DNA of 64,000 nt from NCBI RefSeq assembly GCF_000426685.1, contig NZ_AUFV01000001.1:248001-312000 (forward strand). The letters are read 5' to 3'. Origin of the DNA: Solimonas flava DSM 18980. Lineage in GTDB: Bacteria > Pseudomonadota > Gammaproteobacteria > Nevskiales > Nevskiaceae. The notes beneath the pieces were generated by a model. The model had not been told where the DNA came from. It ran no database searches and saw nothing but the letters and a program-made list of their open reading frames with translations. Made by a program: the position numbers and the translations under genes. Numbering within the stretch: position 1 is the stretch's first letter; every line of letters starts with the position of its first letter. This document shows positions 28,489 to 45,138 of this stretch, one piece after another.

Positions 28489-28926
28489 TCAGGTCCGCGC
28501 CGGCTTGCGCGATTCCAGTGCATGGCGCTGCCGCGCTTCCTGCGCGCGCAGCTCGGGCGTGAACTCGGCGCCAAAGTCTTCGGCTTCGAACACCTGGCGG
28601 ATTTCGATTTCGCTGTCGCCGGCGGCCGGATTGGGGCAGCGCCGGACCCACTCGATCGCCTCGGACAGCGACGGCGCCTGGATCAGCCAGAAGCCGGCGA
28701 CGAGATCGTCGGGACGTGCGAATGGACCGCGCGTCACCGTGCGCTGCGTGCCGGTGAAGTGCACGCGCGCGCCGCGCGCGCTCGGATGCAGGCCTTCGCC
28801 GGCGAGCAGCACGCCGGCGCGTACCAGTTCTTCGTTGTAGCGGCCCATCTCGGCCAGCAGGCGCTGGTCCGGCAGCACGCCGGCCTCGCTGTCGGCGTTC
28901 GCCTTGATCATCACCATGAAGCGCAT
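28489..28926 (-). CDS. YCII-related protein, first gene of the ECF42 operon
   Basis: A 145-residue paralogue of the gene at 27013. It starts MRFMVMIKANADSE and has the family segment as VTRGPFARPDDLVAGFW, so DGPF has become RGPF, then LSEAIEWVRRCP and EIEIRQVFEAEDF. The change of the conserved Asp may affect function. A promoter-like pair TGTCGA-N17-CGAC lies about 70 bp upstream. Confidence 0.9.
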   Translation of the reverse strand: MRFMVMIKANADSEAGVLPDQRLLAEMGRYNEELVRAGVLLAGEGLHPSARGARVHFTGTQRTVTRGPFARPDDLVAGFWLIQAPSLSEAIEWVRRCPNPAAGDSEIEIRQVFEAEDFGAEFTPELRAQEARQRHALESRKPART

Positions 28927-28995
28927 GACTCGTCTCCCGTGCGGCCCGGCCGGGCCGGCGATCGCGAAGCGCGGGATTGCGCTTCACACGGAGAC

Positions 28996-29022
28996 GTCGA
29001 ACGAACGTCCGGCGGATCGACA
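28996..29022 (-). promoter_or_regulatory. Candidate ECF42 sigma-dependent promoter
   Basis: On the minus strand TGTCGA (29022-29017), a 17-bp spacer, then CGAC (28999-28996). As I recall, ECF42 promoters have TGTCGA at -35 and CG(A/T)C at -10, upstream of DGPF genes. No other TGTCGA was found in the short gaps of this operon, so transcription probably starts once, before the first YCII gene, and includes the sigma gene (autoregulation). Confidence 0.68.
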
Positions 29023-29096
29023 CGGCGTCGGCCGCAAGCCGGGACTTTCAGTGCAACGGCTTGTCGGGAAAGAAGTTATTGCGGGAAGCAGAACGC

Positions 29097-29136
29097 AAAA
29101 AACCTCGCCCCGGGCGCCGCGGGAAGCGGGCGCCGG
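29097..29136 (-). terminator. Probable terminator of the liu/CoA-transferase operon
   Basis: On the minus strand an imperfect 8-bp GC stem (CCGGCGCC / GGCGCC-C-GG with a one-base bulge) is followed by GGGGCGAGG and six Ts. It lies about 40 bp after the scoB stop. The stem-to-T distance is longer than ideal. Confidence 0.5.
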
Positions 29137-29172
29137 AGCGTGGGTCGAGGGCAGCGGCCGGCGCCGCCGGCC

Positions 29173-29805
29173 CTAGTCGGCGGCGACCGGGCAGCCGGTC
29201 GCGGCGCGCAGCGCGTCGAGCTCGACGCCGTCGGCGAGTTCGACGAGGCGCAGGCCCGAGGTCGTCACGTCGAGCACGCCGAGGTCGCTGATGATGCGGT
29301 CGACGACGCCGACGCCGGTCAGCGGCAGGTCGCAGCGCGGCAGGATCTTGTGCGTGCCGCCCTTGGCGGTGTGCTCCATCAGTACGACGACGCGCTCGAC
29401 GCCGGCGACCAGGTCCATCGCGCCGCCCATGCCCTTGACCATCTTGCCGGGGATCATCCAGTTGGCGAGGTCGCCGCGCTCGGAGACCTGCATCGCGCCG
29501 AGGATCGACAGGTTGATGTGGCCGCCGCGGATCATCGCGAACGAATCGGCGCTGTTGAAGAACGCGCTGCCGGGCAGCGTGGTGATGGTCTGCTTGCCGG
29601 CGTTGATGAGGTCGGCGTCGACTTCGGCGTCGCGCGGGAACGGGCCGATGCCGAGCAGGCCGTTCTCCGACTGCAGCCAGACGTCCATGCCGGCCGGGAT
29701 GTAGTTGGCGACCAGCGTCGGCAGGCCGATGCCGAGGTTGACGTAGAAGCCGTCCTGCAGCTCGCGCGCGGCGCGCTGTGCCATCTGCTCATGCGTCCAG
29801 GCCAT
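29173..29805 (-). CDS. scoB: 3-oxoacid CoA-transferase subunit B
   Basis: A 210-residue beta subunit with the start [32 protein letters not shown] and the active-site glutamate segment [12 protein letters not shown]. With subunit A it moves CoA between succinyl-CoA and acetoacetate. Since HMG-CoA lyase upstream releases acetoacetate from leucine, this pair probably activates that product. It starts 2 bp from the scoA stop. Confidence 0.95.
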   Translation of the reverse strand: MAWTHEQMAQRAARELQDGFYVNLGIGLPTLVANYIPAGMDVWLQSENGLLGIGPFPRDAEVDADLINAGKQTITTLPGSAFFNSADSFAMIRGGHINLSILGAMQVSERGDLANWMIPGKMVKGMGGAMDLVAGVERVVVLMEHTAKGGTHKILPRCDLPLTGVGVVDRIISDLGVLDVTTSGLRLVELADGVELDALRAATGCPVAAD

Positions 29806-29807
29806 TT

Positions 29808-30521
29808 CTAGTTCTCCCTCACGGTGCGCTTCTCGATGCGCTTCTCGGGGTGCGCGTTGAGCACCAGGCGCTTCACGTAGATGCCCGGCGTATGGATATG
29901 GTCCGGGTCCAGTTCGCCGGTCTCGACGATCTCCTCGACTTCGGCGACGCACAGCTTGCTCGCCGTCGCGCACAGCGGATTGAAGTTGCGCGCGGTCTTG
30001 CGGTAGACGAGGTTGCCGGCCTTGTCGGCCTTCCAGGCCTTCACCAGCGACAGGTCGGCGCGCAGGCTTTTTTCCATCACGTACCACTCGGGCTCGCCGC
30101 TGGCGTTCGGGAACTGCCGCGTTTCCTTGCCGTCCGCGACGATCGTGCCGTAGCCGGTCTTGGTGTAGAACGCCGGGATGCCGGCGCCGCCGGCGCGCAG
30201 CTTCTCGGCGAGCGTGCCCTGCGGCGTGAACTCGAGTTCGAGCTCGCCGGCGAGGAATTGGCGCTCGAATTCTTTGTTCTCGCCGACGTACGAGGAAATC
30301 ATCTTGCGGATCTGCCGCGTGTCGAGCAGGCGGCCGAGGCCGAAGCCGTCGATGCCGGCGTTGTTCGAGATCACCGTCAGCTCGCGGCAGCCGCTGTCGC
30401 GCAGCGCGTCGATCAGCGCCTCGGGAATGCCGCAGAGGCCGAAGCCGCCGACCGCCAGCGTCATGCCGTCGCGCAGCAGACCGTCGAGCGCGCTCTTCGC
30501 ATCCGGATACAGCTTGTTCAT
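29808..30521 (-). CDS. scoA: 3-oxoacid CoA-transferase subunit A
   Basis: A 237-residue alpha subunit: [49 protein letters not shown] and [16 protein letters not shown] are typical of SCOT/AtoD-type subunits. It follows the HMG-CoA lyase gene with a 4-bp overlap. Acetoacetate is the inferred substrate from pathway context. Confidence 0.95.
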   Translation of the reverse strand: MNKLYPDAKSALDGLLRDGMTLAVGGFGLCGIPEALIDALRDSGCRELTVISNNAGIDGFGLGRLLDTRQIRKMISSYVGENKEFERQFLAGELELEFTPQGTLAEKLRAGGAGIPAFYTKTGYGTIVADGKETRQFPNASGEPEWYVMEKSLRADLSLVKAWKADKAGNLVYRKTARNFNPLCATASKLCVAEVEEIVETGELDPDHIHTPGIYVKRLVLNAHPEKRIEKRTVREN

Positions 30522-31441
30522 CCGTTTCTCCTTTTTCCCGCCAGTGCCTGGGCGACGCGCGAACGCGTCGGCCGGCCCAGCGCCGCACAGATGTCGTCGC
30601 CGGCCTGCGCCAGCGCGTCGAGATCGACGCCGGTCTCGATGCCGAGACCGTGCAGCAGATAGACCAGATCCTCGCTGGCGACGTTGCCCGACGCACCGGC
30701 CGCGTACGGGCAGCCGCCGAGACCGGCGACCGAGCTGTCGAACACGGCGACGCCGCTCTGCAGCGCGGCGAGCACGTTGGCGAGTGCCTGCCCGTAGGTG
30801 TCGTGGAAGTGGCCGGCAAGGCGTTCGACCGGCACGCGGCGCATTACCGCGCCCAGCATGCGCTGCGTCGCCAGCGGCGTGCCGACGCCGATGGTGTCGC
30901 CGAGCGAAATCTCGTGGCAGCCCATGTCGTACAGCGTGCCGGCGACCTCGGCGACCGCCGCCGGCTCGACCGCGCCCTGATAGGGGCAGCCGAGCACGCA
31001 GGAGACGTAGCCGCGCACCGGCACGCCGGCCGTCCTGGCGGCCTGCATCACGTCCTCGAAGCGGCGCAGGCTTTCGGCGATCGAGCAGTTGATGTTCTTC
31101 TGCGAGAACGCCTCGGACGCGGCGCCGAACACCGCGACTTCCTGCGCACCGGCGGCGAGCGCCGCCTCGAAGCCCTTGAGATTGGGCGTCAGCGCCGAAT
31201 AGCGCACCTCGGGCCGGCGCGGCACGCCGCGCATCACGGCGTCGTGATCGGCCATCTGCGGCACCCACTTCGGCGAGACGAACGCAGTCGCCTCGATGTG
31301 GCGCAGGCCGGCGTCGGCGAGCGCCGCGATCAGCGCCAGCTTGGTCGCGGTCGGCACCGCGACCGCTTCGTTCTGCAGACCGTCGCGGGCGCCGACCTCG
31401 ACCAGCTTGACGCGCGCGGGCAGGGCACCGATGGCGCTCAT
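30518..31441 (-). CDS. liuE: Hydroxymethylglutaryl-CoA lyase
   Basis: A 307-residue TIM-barrel lyase that splits HMG-CoA into acetyl-CoA and acetoacetate, the last carbon-cleaving step of leucine breakdown. Motifs include [12 protein letters not shown] at the N-terminus, [13 protein letters not shown], the catalytic-cysteine loop [21 protein letters not shown] and the metal-ligand HFHDTYG. It is part of the same-strand liu operon. Confidence 0.96.
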   Translation of the reverse strand: MSAIGALPARVKLVEVGARDGLQNEAVAVPTATKLALIAALADAGLRHIEATAFVSPKWVPQMADHDAVMRGVPRRPEVRYSALTPNLKGFEAALAAGAQEVAVFGAASEAFSQKNINCSIAESLRRFEDVMQAARTAGVPVRGYVSCVLGCPYQGAVEPAAVAEVAGTLYDMGCHEISLGDTIGVGTPLATQRMLGAVMRRVPVERLAGHFHDTYGQALANVLAALQSGVAVFDSSVAGLGGCPYAAGASGNVASEDLVYLLHGLGIETGVDLDALAQAGDDICAALGRPTRSRVAQALAGKRRNG

Positions 31442-31460
31442 CGCAGGCTCCCGGCGGGCT

Positions 31461-33452
31461 TCATGCGCTCACCTCGAAATCGATCAGCTCGGCGCCGTCG
31501 CCGACCTGCTCGCCGGCGCGGCAATGAAAGGCGCGGACCTTGCCGCGCGCCGGCGCGCACAGCGTGTGCTCCATCTTCATCGCCTCCATCATCAGCAGCG
31601 GCGCGCCCTTGTCGACCTCGGCGCCGATCTCGGCGAGCAGCGCGACGATCTTGCCCGGCATCGGCGCCACCAGTCCGCCCTCGGCCCCGGCATCCTCGCC
31701 GACGTGCGCCTGCGGGTCCAGATAGGTCAGCACGCTGTGCCGGCCGCCGGCGAACACGTGCAGCTGTTCGCCGTGCGGCACCAGCACCGCGCTGACCTTG
31801 CGCGCGCCGGCGCGGTAGTCGAGACGCGAACCCTCGTGCGCGTCGACCTGCACGGCGGCGCCGTCGATCGACAGGCCGCCGGCCGCGTGGCGCAGCGTCA
31901 GCGTGCGTTCGTGTTCGCCGGCGCGGAACGCGAGCCGACGCGTCTGCGCGCCGTTGAGGCGCCAGCCGTCGGCGATCGCCCACGGCGAATGCGGGTCGGC
32001 GCCTGCGGCCGCACGACGGCGCTGCTGGCCGGCGGCATCGAGCGCGAGCCACAGCGCGGCGGTTTCGAATGCTTCGGGCGGCGGCTCGCCGGCGGCCTGC
32101 AGCAGGCGCTCGCCGTCGCGGCCGATCAGGCCGGTATCGACCTCGCCGGCGCGGAATGCCGGGTGGCCGACGAGGCGCGACAGGAACGCCAGGTTGTGGC
32201 CGACGCCGACGATGCGGAACTCGGCGAGGGCCAGCAGCATGCGTTCGATCGCGCGCTCGCGCGTGCTGTCCCAGACGATCAGCTTGGCGATCATCGGATC
32301 GTAATGCGGCGTGATCGCGTCGCCCTGTTCGACGCCGGTGTCGACGCGCACGTGTGCCGACGCCGGCGGCGGCGCGTAATGCGCGAGCCGGCCGATCGAC
32401 GGCAGGAAACCTTTCTCCGGTTCCTCGGCGTAGACGCGCACCTCGATCGCATGGCCATGCATCGGGATCGCGTTCTGCGCGAGCGGCAGCGGTTCGCCGG
32501 CGGCGACGCGCAGCTGCCATTCGACCAGATCGAGCCCGGTGATCATCTCGGTGACCGGGTGCTCGACCTGCAGGCGCGTGTTCATTTCCATGAAGTAGAA
32601 ATCGTCGCCGCTCTCGCCGGCGATGAATTCGACGGTGCCGGCGCCGACGTAGCCGACCGCGCGGGCGGCCTCGCAGGCGGCGCGGCCCATCGCCGCGCGG
32701 CGTTCGGGACTCATGTGCGGCGCCGGCGCTTCCTCGACGACTTTCTGGTGACGGCGCTGCGCCGAGCAGTCGCGCTCGTGCAGGTGGATGACGTTGCCGT
32801 GCGTGTCGCCGAAGACCTGGATCTCGATGTGGCGCGGGCGCTGCAGGTACTTCTCGATCAGCACGCGCTCGTCGCCGAACGAAGCCGCCGCCTCGCGCTG
32901 GCACGAGGCGAGCGCCGCGGCGAAATCCTCGCTGCGCTCGACGACGCGCATGCCCTTGCCGCCGCCGCCGGCCGAAGCCTTGATCAGCACCGGATAGCCG
33001 ATGCGGTCGGCCTGCGCGCGCAGGAAGGCGGGCGCCTGCTCGGCGCCGTGATAGCCCGGTACCAGCGGCACGCCGGCTTTTTCCATCAGCGCCTTGGCGG
33101 CGGACTTCGAGCCCATCGCGCGTATCGCCGCGACCGGCGGACCGATGAAGACCAGGCCGGCGGCGGCGCAGGCCTCGGCGAAGCCCTCGTTCTCGGACAG
33201 AAAGCCATAGCCGGGATGCACGGCCTGCGCGCCGCTGCGCAGCGCCGCTTCGATGATGTGGCCGCCGCGCAGATAGCTGTCGCGCGAGGCGGCCGGACCG
33301 ATGCACCAGGCCTCGTCGGCGAGACGCACGTGGCGCGCGCCGGCGTCGGCTTCGGAATAGACGGCGACCGTGCGGATGCCGAGCCGCTGGCAGGTGGCGA
33401 TGACGCGGCAGGCGATCTCGCCACGGTTCGCGATCAGGATCTTGGTGAACAC
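31461..33452 (-). CDS. liuD: Methylcrotonyl-CoA carboxylase, biotin-carboxylase/biotin-carrier subunit
   Basis: A 663-residue alpha subunit. Biotin carboxylase domain at about residues 1-450 ([20 protein letters not shown]-grasp [25 protein letters not shown]), a linker, and the C-terminal biotinyl domain with MEAMKMEH, where Lys626 is biotinylated. It carboxylates 3-methylcrotonyl-CoA together with the LiuB subunit. It lies directly downstream of liuC with no gap. Confidence 0.96.
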   Translation of the reverse strand: MFTKILIANRGEIACRVIATCQRLGIRTVAVYSEADAGARHVRLADEAWCIGPAASRDSYLRGGHIIEAALRSGAQAVHPGYGFLSENEGFAEACAAAGLVFIGPPVAAIRAMGSKSAAKALMEKAGVPLVPGYHGAEQAPAFLRAQADRIGYPVLIKASAGGGGKGMRVVERSEDFAAALASCQREAAASFGDERVLIEKYLQRPRHIEIQVFGDTHGNVIHLHERDCSAQRRHQKVVEEAPAPHMSPERRAAMGRAACEAARAVGYVGAGTVEFIAGESGDDFYFMEMNTRLQVEHPVTEMITGLDLVEWQLRVAAGEPLPLAQNAIPMHGHAIEVRVYAEEPEKGFLPSIGRLAHYAPPPASAHVRVDTGVEQGDAITPHYDPMIAKLIVWDSTRERAIERMLLALAEFRIVGVGHNLAFLSRLVGHPAFRAGEVDTGLIGRDGERLLQAAGEPPPEAFETAALWLALDAAGQQRRRAAAGADPHSPWAIADGWRLNGAQTRRLAFRAGEHERTLTLRHAAGGLSIDGAAVQVDAHEGSRLDYRAGARKVSAVLVPHGEQLHVFAGGRHSVLTYLDPQAHVGEDAGAEGGLVAPMPGKIVALLAEIGAEVDKGAPLLMMEAMKMEHTLCAPARGKVRAFHCRAGEQVGDGAELIDFEVSA

Positions 33453-34232
33453 TCAGCCTCCCCAGGCCGGACGGCGCTTGTCGAAGAAGGCGGCGATGCC
33501 TTCGCGCGCCTCGGCGCTGCCGCGTGCCGCGGCGATGCCTTCGGTGGTACGGGCGATCAGCGCGGCGTCGATCGGGCGGTCGACGACCTCGGCGATCAGG
33601 CGCTTGGCGGCGGCGAGCGCCTGCGGACCGCCGGCGAGCAGACATTCGAGCAGCGCCGCGATGCGCGCGTCGAGCGCGTCGGCGTCGGCGACTTCATGCA
33701 CCAGGCCCAGGCGCAGCGCCTCGGCGGCACCGAAGCGCTCGGCGGTGAGGAAGTAGCGCTGCGCGGCGCGTGCGCCGATCGCGCGGATCAGGTACGGGCT
33801 GATCGTCGCCGGAATCAGGCCGAGGCGAACCTCGGTCGTGCCGAAGCTGGCGTTCGGCGTCGCCACGGCGATGTCGCAGGCGGCGACCAGGCCGGTGCCG
33901 CCGGCCAGCGCCGCGCCGTGCACGCGCGCGACGGTCGGCTTGCCCAGCGTCGCCAGCGTGCGCAGCATCTCGGCGAGCCCGGCCGCGTCGCGGCGGTTCT
34001 CGTCGTGGCCGTAGCCGGCCATGCGCCGCATCCAGTCGAGGTCGCCGCCGGCGCAGAAACTCTTGCCGCGGCCGGCGAGCACGACGGCGCGCACGGCATC
34101 GTCGGCGTCGAGCGCGCGCAGCGCGGCGCTCAGTTCGGCGATGAGGTGTTCGTCGAAGGCGTTGTGCACGTCCGGGCGGTTCAGCCAGACGGTGGCGACG
34201 GCGCCGTCGCGGACGATGTCGAGTCGGCTCAT
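33453..34232 (-). CDS. liuC: Methylglutaconyl-CoA hydratase (enoyl-CoA hydratase family)
   Basis: A 259-residue crotonase-fold protein: oxyanion-hole segments GRGKSFCAGGDLDWM and VHGAALAGGTGLVAACDIAVA, followed by FGTTEVRLGLIPATISPYL. Placement between the two methylcrotonyl-CoA carboxylase genes identifies it as the hydratase making HMG-CoA. It ends 1 bp before liuD begins in transcription order. Confidence 0.95.
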   Translation of the reverse strand: MSRLDIVRDGAVATVWLNRPDVHNAFDEHLIAELSAALRALDADDAVRAVVLAGRGKSFCAGGDLDWMRRMAGYGHDENRRDAAGLAEMLRTLATLGKPTVARVHGAALAGGTGLVAACDIAVATPNASFGTTEVRLGLIPATISPYLIRAIGARAAQRYFLTAERFGAAEALRLGLVHEVADADALDARIAALLECLLAGGPQALAAAKRLIAEVVDRPIDAALIARTTEGIAAARGSAEAREGIAAFFDKRRPAWGG

Positions 34233-34236
34233 CGCA

Positions 34237-35844
<1,608 letters not shown>

Positions 35845-35944
35845 GGGATTCCTCTGGAGGTGAGTGCGGGGTGCGGTACGCGCCGTGCGCCGCCGTCCGG
35901 CGCCGTCGGGCGCGCGGGCAGGGCGTCGCGGCGGCGCGCGTCGT

Positions 35945-37108
35945 TCACTTGCTCTCGTTGAACAGTTCGCGGCCGATCAGCATGCGGCGGATTTCCGAGG
36001 TGCCGGCGCCGATCTCGTAGAGCTTGGCGTCGCGCCACAGCCGGCCGGTCGGGAACTCGTTGATGTAGCCGTTGCCGCCGAGCGTCTGGATCGCCTGGCC
36101 GGCCATCCACGTCGCCTTCTCGGCGCAGTAGAGGATCGCGCCGGCCGCATCCTTGCGCGTGGTCTCGCCGCGATCGCAGGCGCGGGCGACGGCGTACACA
36201 TAGGCGCGGCAGGCATTGAGCGCGACGTACATGTCGGCGAGCTTGGCCTGCATCAGCTGGAACTCGCCGATGCTCTGCCCGAACTGCTTGCGCTCGTGCA
36301 CGTACGGCACGACCACGTCGAGGCAGGCCGCCATGATGCCGAGCGGACCGCCGGACAGCACGACGCGTTCGTAATCGAGGCCTGACATCAGCACGTTGAC
36401 GCCGCGGCCGACGGCGCCGAGCACGTTCTCCTCGGGCACCTCGCAGTCCTGGAACACCAGCTCGCAGGTGTTGCTGCCGCGCATGCCGAGCTTGTCGAGC
36501 TTCTGCGCCGTCGAGAAGCCCTTGAAGCCCTTCTCGATGATGAAGGCGGTGATGCCGCGCGGCCCGGCGCTGACGTCGGTCTTGGCATAGACCACCAGCG
36601 TGTCGGCATCGGGGCCGTTGGTGATCCACATCTTGTTGCCGTTGAGCACGTAGCGGTCGCCCTGCTTGTCGGCGCGCAGCTTCATGCTGACCACGTCGGA
36701 GCCGGCGCCCGGTTCGGACATCGCCAGCGCGCCGATGTGCTCGCCGCTGACCAGCTTGGACAGATACTTCTTCTTCTGCGCCTCGCTGCCGTTCTTGCGC
36801 AGCTGGTTGATGCACAGATTCGAGTGCGCCCCGTACGAAAGACCGATCGCCGAGCAGGCGCGCGAGATTTCCTCCATCGCCACCACGTGCGCCAGATAGC
36901 CGAGCTGCGTGCCGCCGTATTCCTCCTCGACGGTCAGGCCGAGCAGGCCGAGCTCGCCGAACTTCGGCCACAGCGCGTTGGGGAAGGCGTTGTCGCGGTC
37001 GGCCGCTTCGGCGAGCGGGGCGATCTCGTTGGACGCGAAGCGCCAGGTCATGTCGCGCAGTTCGTCGATGTCCCGGCCGAGGTCGAAATTGAGGCTCTTG
37101 AAGCGCAT
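35945..37108 (-). CDS. liuA: Isovaleryl-CoA dehydrogenase
   Basis: A 387-residue acyl-CoA dehydrogenase oxidising isovaleryl-CoA to 3-methylcrotonyl-CoA with FAD and passing electrons to ETF. Present are [33 protein letters not shown], the catalytic-glutamate region ([15 protein letters not shown], with the isovaleryl-type Glu) and the C-terminal [19 protein letters not shown]. The start at [11 protein letters not shown] is preferred to a 34-residue longer reading. It is the first gene of the liu operon and divergent from a TetR regulator. Confidence 0.96.
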   Translation of the reverse strand: MRFKSLNFDLGRDIDELRDMTWRFASNEIAPLAEAADRDNAFPNALWPKFGELGLLGLTVEEEYGGTQLGYLAHVVAMEEISRACSAIGLSYGAHSNLCINQLRKNGSEAQKKKYLSKLVSGEHIGALAMSEPGAGSDVVSMKLRADKQGDRYVLNGNKMWITNGPDADTLVVYAKTDVSAGPRGITAFIIEKGFKGFSTAQKLDKLGMRGSNTCELVFQDCEVPEENVLGAVGRGVNVLMSGLDYERVVLSGGPLGIMAACLDVVVPYVHERKQFGQSIGEFQLMQAKLADMYVALNACRAYVYAVARACDRGETTRKDAAGAILYCAEKATWMAGQAIQTLGGNGYINEFPTGRLWRDAKLYEIGAGTSEIRRMLIGRELFNESK

Positions 37109-37232
37109 GGCGTTCGTGCTCCGCGGCCTTGCCGGCCGTCCTGTCGTCATTGGGCGCCGGCATCGCGGCGGTCGATCGCCCGGTGGATTCTCCTCCGCGG
37201 GCCAGCGCATGCTACGCGCGCCCCGAAAAAAA

Positions 37233-37248
37233 GTGAAGCAAGTTTCAC
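37233..37248. promoter_or_regulatory. Palindrome in the liuA-tetR intergenic region
   Basis: GTGAA-N6-TTCAC lies in an unusually AT-rich patch (about 37225-37265) between the divergent liuA and TetR genes. A further TTCAC half-site is at 37263-37267. Position and symmetry suggest the operator of the TetR protein and overlapping divergent promoters. No consensus is known to me for this regulator. Confidence 0.5.
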
Positions 37249-37297
37249 AAATTTAAAGTAGATTCACTCCATCGACGCCTGAACACTGTCCCGACTT

Positions 37298-37945
37298 ATG
37301 GCTTACCAGCGTTCGACCCTGATGCAGGAGCGCCTCGCCGACAACCGGCAGCGCATCGTCCTGGCTGCCCGCGGCCTGATCGCGCGCGGCGGATTCCGCG
37401 AGGCTTCGATCACCGCCGTCGCCGCGGCGGCCGGGCTTTCGACCGGCGCGATCTATCGCTACTTCCCGTCGAAGGCGGATCTGTTCGTGGAGGTGCTGAG
37501 CGATGCGGTGCGCCGCGAATGCGCGATCCTGCGCGAGCTGATCGCGCGTCCGGGTACGGCCAGTGCCAGGCTGTGCGCCGCGGTCGAGTCGTTTGCCAAG
37601 CGCGCGCTCGAAGGGCCGCACCTAGCCTACGCGTTCATCGCCGAGCCGGCCGATCCGGAAGTGGAGGCGGCCCGTATCCTCTGCCGGCAGGAATTCAGCG
37701 ACGTCTTCAAGACGGTGCTGGCCGAGGGCGTGGCGAGCGGCGAGTTCCCCAAACAGTCGGTCGAGGTTGCCGCGGCCTGCATCGTCGGCGCCTTCACCGA
37801 GGCGCTGGTACGCCCGGTCGCGCCGACCACGCGACGCGTCGACGATCGCAAGCTGGTCGCCGCGATCGTCGATTTCTGCCATCGCGCGGTAGCCGGCCCG
37901 TCACCGCCAGTCGCGGCACGCCGCGCGCCCCCGCCGCGCGTCTGA
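37298..37945 (+). CDS. TetR-family regulator, probably of the liu operon
   Basis: A 215-residue protein. The N-terminal helix-turn-helix (residues about 20-65) reads ASITAVAAAAGLSTGAIYRYFPSKADLF, typical of TetR; the rest is a helical ligand domain of unknown ligand. It is divergent from liuA with a palindrome between them, so repression of leucine catabolism, released by a CoA-ester intermediate, is likely. It may correspond to the TetR-type LiuQ described in other proteobacteria. Confidence 0.9.
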   Translation: MAYQRSTLMQERLADNRQRIVLAARGLIARGGFREASITAVAAAAGLSTGAIYRYFPSKADLFVEVLSDAVRRECAILRELIARPGTASARLCAAVESFAKRALEGPHLAYAFIAEPADPEVEAARILCRQEFSDVFKTVLAEGVASGEFPKQSVEVAAACIVGAFTEALVRPVAPTTRRVDDRKLVAAIVDFCHRAVAGPSPPVAARRAPPPRV

Positions 37946-37980
37946 GTGCCGAGGCCGTCCGTCGCCGTGGCAGAGTGGGT

Positions 37981-38484
37981 TCAGACGGCGGCGTTCGCCG
38001 GGGCGAGCAGACTTTGCGCGCGGGCCATGGTCCGGCGCCGCAGGGCACTGCGGGCGTCGTCGACGGCAGCCGGTTCCCGCTGGCCGGCCAGTGTGTCCTG
38101 CCGGTCGAGTTCGCTGCGCAGGGCGCGCGCCAGTTCCAGTCCCCGCGAGTAGTACAGGCGACCGGTCGGCGGCGTGCATTCGAGCAGATCGATCAGGCCA
38201 TCGATCGCCATCGCCTGCGGCGGCGGGATCGCCAGACTGGCTTCGCTCCGTTCGACCAGCTGGTCGTAGAGGTCGATCGCGGCGCGCATCAGGCCGGACC
38301 TGCGGTATCCGTCCGCTTCCGCGCAGAAGTTCTCGAGCAGCAGGCGGATGTAACGGCGGTCGAGATCGGCGTCGCTGGGCGGCAGCGCATTGCCGATGGA
38401 CACGGCGATCGTCAGCGCCGGCGGGCGGCGGGTGGTTCGCGGCGCGAGCCTCGGGGCGGGCAGGGCTTGGAGTTTGGTGTTCAT
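37981..38484 (-). CDS. Unknown protein, 167 residues
   Basis: No family recognised. The first 40 residues are basic and proline-rich (LQALPAPRLAPRTTRRPP). The remainder looks helical (DLDRRYIRLLLENFCAEADGYRRSGLM, RLYYSRGLELARALRSEL). The start is taken at MNTKL (38484); an upstream ATG would add 15 residues. There is no signal peptide or membrane segment. An FNR/ANR-like palindrome lies 91 bp upstream. It is convergent with the TetR gene, 35 bp away. Confidence 0.65.
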   Translation of the reverse strand: MNTKLQALPAPRLAPRTTRRPPALTIAVSIGNALPPSDADLDRRYIRLLLENFCAEADGYRRSGLMRAAIDLYDQLVERSEASLAIPPPQAMAIDGLIDLLECTPPTGRLYYSRGLELARALRSELDRQDTLAGQREPAAVDDARSALRRRTMARAQSLLAPANAAV

Positions 38485-38861
38485 CGTCGATTCGCGTCCG
38501 GGGGGTGCGAGGAACAGGCTCGGCCTCAAGCTTTGCGCTGTGTTGACAGTCTTGACGATGGCGCGCCCGACGCGCCTTGACCGTGGTCAAGGTATCGCCA
38601 CCAAAGCGCCTCGCAACGGGTGACGCCCATCAATGCCGGGACCTGTCCGGCGGCGGATGCTGCAACTCCAAGCCGGATGTCGACGTCCGCCGCGCGCGAG
38701 GACTGCATGCCCAGGATCGAACGACTCGCAGACAGACGCCGGGCGCGGGCCGCCCGACCGGCATGCCGCGAGCCGGAATCCGGCTCGCCCCGTCGCCGCT
38801 TCATCGGCCGCGGGATGCCGGCTGACGGCCGGCCGGCGACTGCCGGAGCAGCCTTGCTAGC
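38485..38861. other. Intergenic region with divergent promoters
   Basis: A 377-bp gap between the minus-strand unknown gene and the giant sensor-kinase gene. Besides the FNR-like palindrome at 38575-38592, no gene or RNA structure was recognised. Short open frames here are arginine-rich and unlike proteins. Confidence 0.4.
38575..38592. promoter_or_regulatory. FNR/ANR/DNR-like palindrome
   Basis: CCTTGACC-GT-GGTCAAGG, a perfect 8-bp inverted repeat containing TTGAC-N4-GTCAA (FNR-type consensus TTGAT-N4-ATCAA). It would sit near -41 of a promoter for the minus-strand gene starting at 38484. Similar sites precede hsp20 (47729) and ftsH (55154). Confidence 0.55.
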
Positions 38862-43984
<5,123 letters not shown>

Positions 43985-43988
<4 letters not shown>

Positions 43989-44914
43989 GCGTCGCAATCG
44001 CCGAGCGGCCGCTGATCCTGATCGTCGACGACACCCCAGCCAACCTGCGCCTGCTCAGCGAGGCGCTGGCCGACGATTACGACATCATGGTCGCGACCAG
44101 CGGCGCCAGCGCGCTGGCGCTGATCGACGACGAGACGCTGCCGGATGCGATCCTGCTCGACATCATGATGCCCGGCATGGACGGCTACGAGGTCTGCCGG
44201 CGCCTCAAGGCGCGCGCGCAGACCCAGGACATTCCGGTCCTGTTCGTGACGGCCGAAGGCTCCGAGTCCGCCGAGGCCAGGGGGCTTGAACTCGGTGCGG
44301 TCGACTACATCACCAAGCCGTTCTCGCTGCCGATCGTGCGTGCGCGGCTGCGCACGCAGGTGCAGCTGCGGCGGCGCACCCGCCTGCTCGAACAGCTGGC
44401 GCTGATGGACGGCCTGACCGGCGTCGGCAACCGCCGCGGTTTCGAGGCGGCACTGCAGCGCGAGTGGCAGCGCGCCCAGCGCACGCAGGCGCCGTTGTCG
44501 CTGCTGCTGTTCGACGTCGACGACTTCAAGTCCTACAACGACCGCTACGGCCACGGCGTCGGCGACGCCGTCCTGCGGCGGGTCGCGCGCGTCGCCGCGC
44601 AGCTGGCGCAGCGGCCGGGCGATTTCGTCGGCCGCTTCGGTGGCGACGAATTCCTGATCCTGCTGCCGGACACCGCCGGCGACGGGGCGCAGGCCCTGGC
44701 GACGGAGCTGGAAGCGCGCGTCGCGTCGACGGCGCAAGCGGTGCGCTGCGACGGCGTGTCTTTGCCGGTGAGCGTCAGCGCCGGCAGCGCATGCCGGATT
44801 CCGGCCGCCGGCGAGATGCCGGATCTGCTGGTCGAGGCGGCCGACGCCGCGCTGTACGCGCGCAAGCGCGCGCGCAAGCTCGGCGGTGGACGGGCCGGGG
44901 CGGTTCGCGTCTAG
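43985..44914 (+). CDS. Response regulator diguanylate cyclase (REC-GGDEF)
   Basis: A 309-residue protein. The receiver domain (about 10-125) has the phosphoacceptor in ILLDIMMPGMDG and the KPF loop. The GGDEF domain (about 140-305) has the intact active site RFGGDEF and the RxxD inhibitory site RPGD five residues before it, so it should make cyclic di-GMP under product control. Translation from GTG 43985 overlaps the hybrid kinase stop, implying paired synthesis. The kinase's HPt domain is the likely phosphate donor. Confidence 0.93.
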
Positions 44915-45138
44915 CGTTTGCGGACGCCTGCGCCGGCGCGGCATCGGGGGCGAGCGGCGGGTCAGGCCTGCCCGCTGCGCGAGCGGATGAGGGCGGCGCT
45001 GCCGTCGGTCGGCTTCGCTGCGCCGGCCGGCGCCTGACGACATATGACGCGTCGCTTGGGTGCGATAGCGTACGGAAAAATCGGGTGGGTCATTTCACCG
45101 TTTCCACGTAACCGAAGTGAGACCTACAGGGGGGGCTC

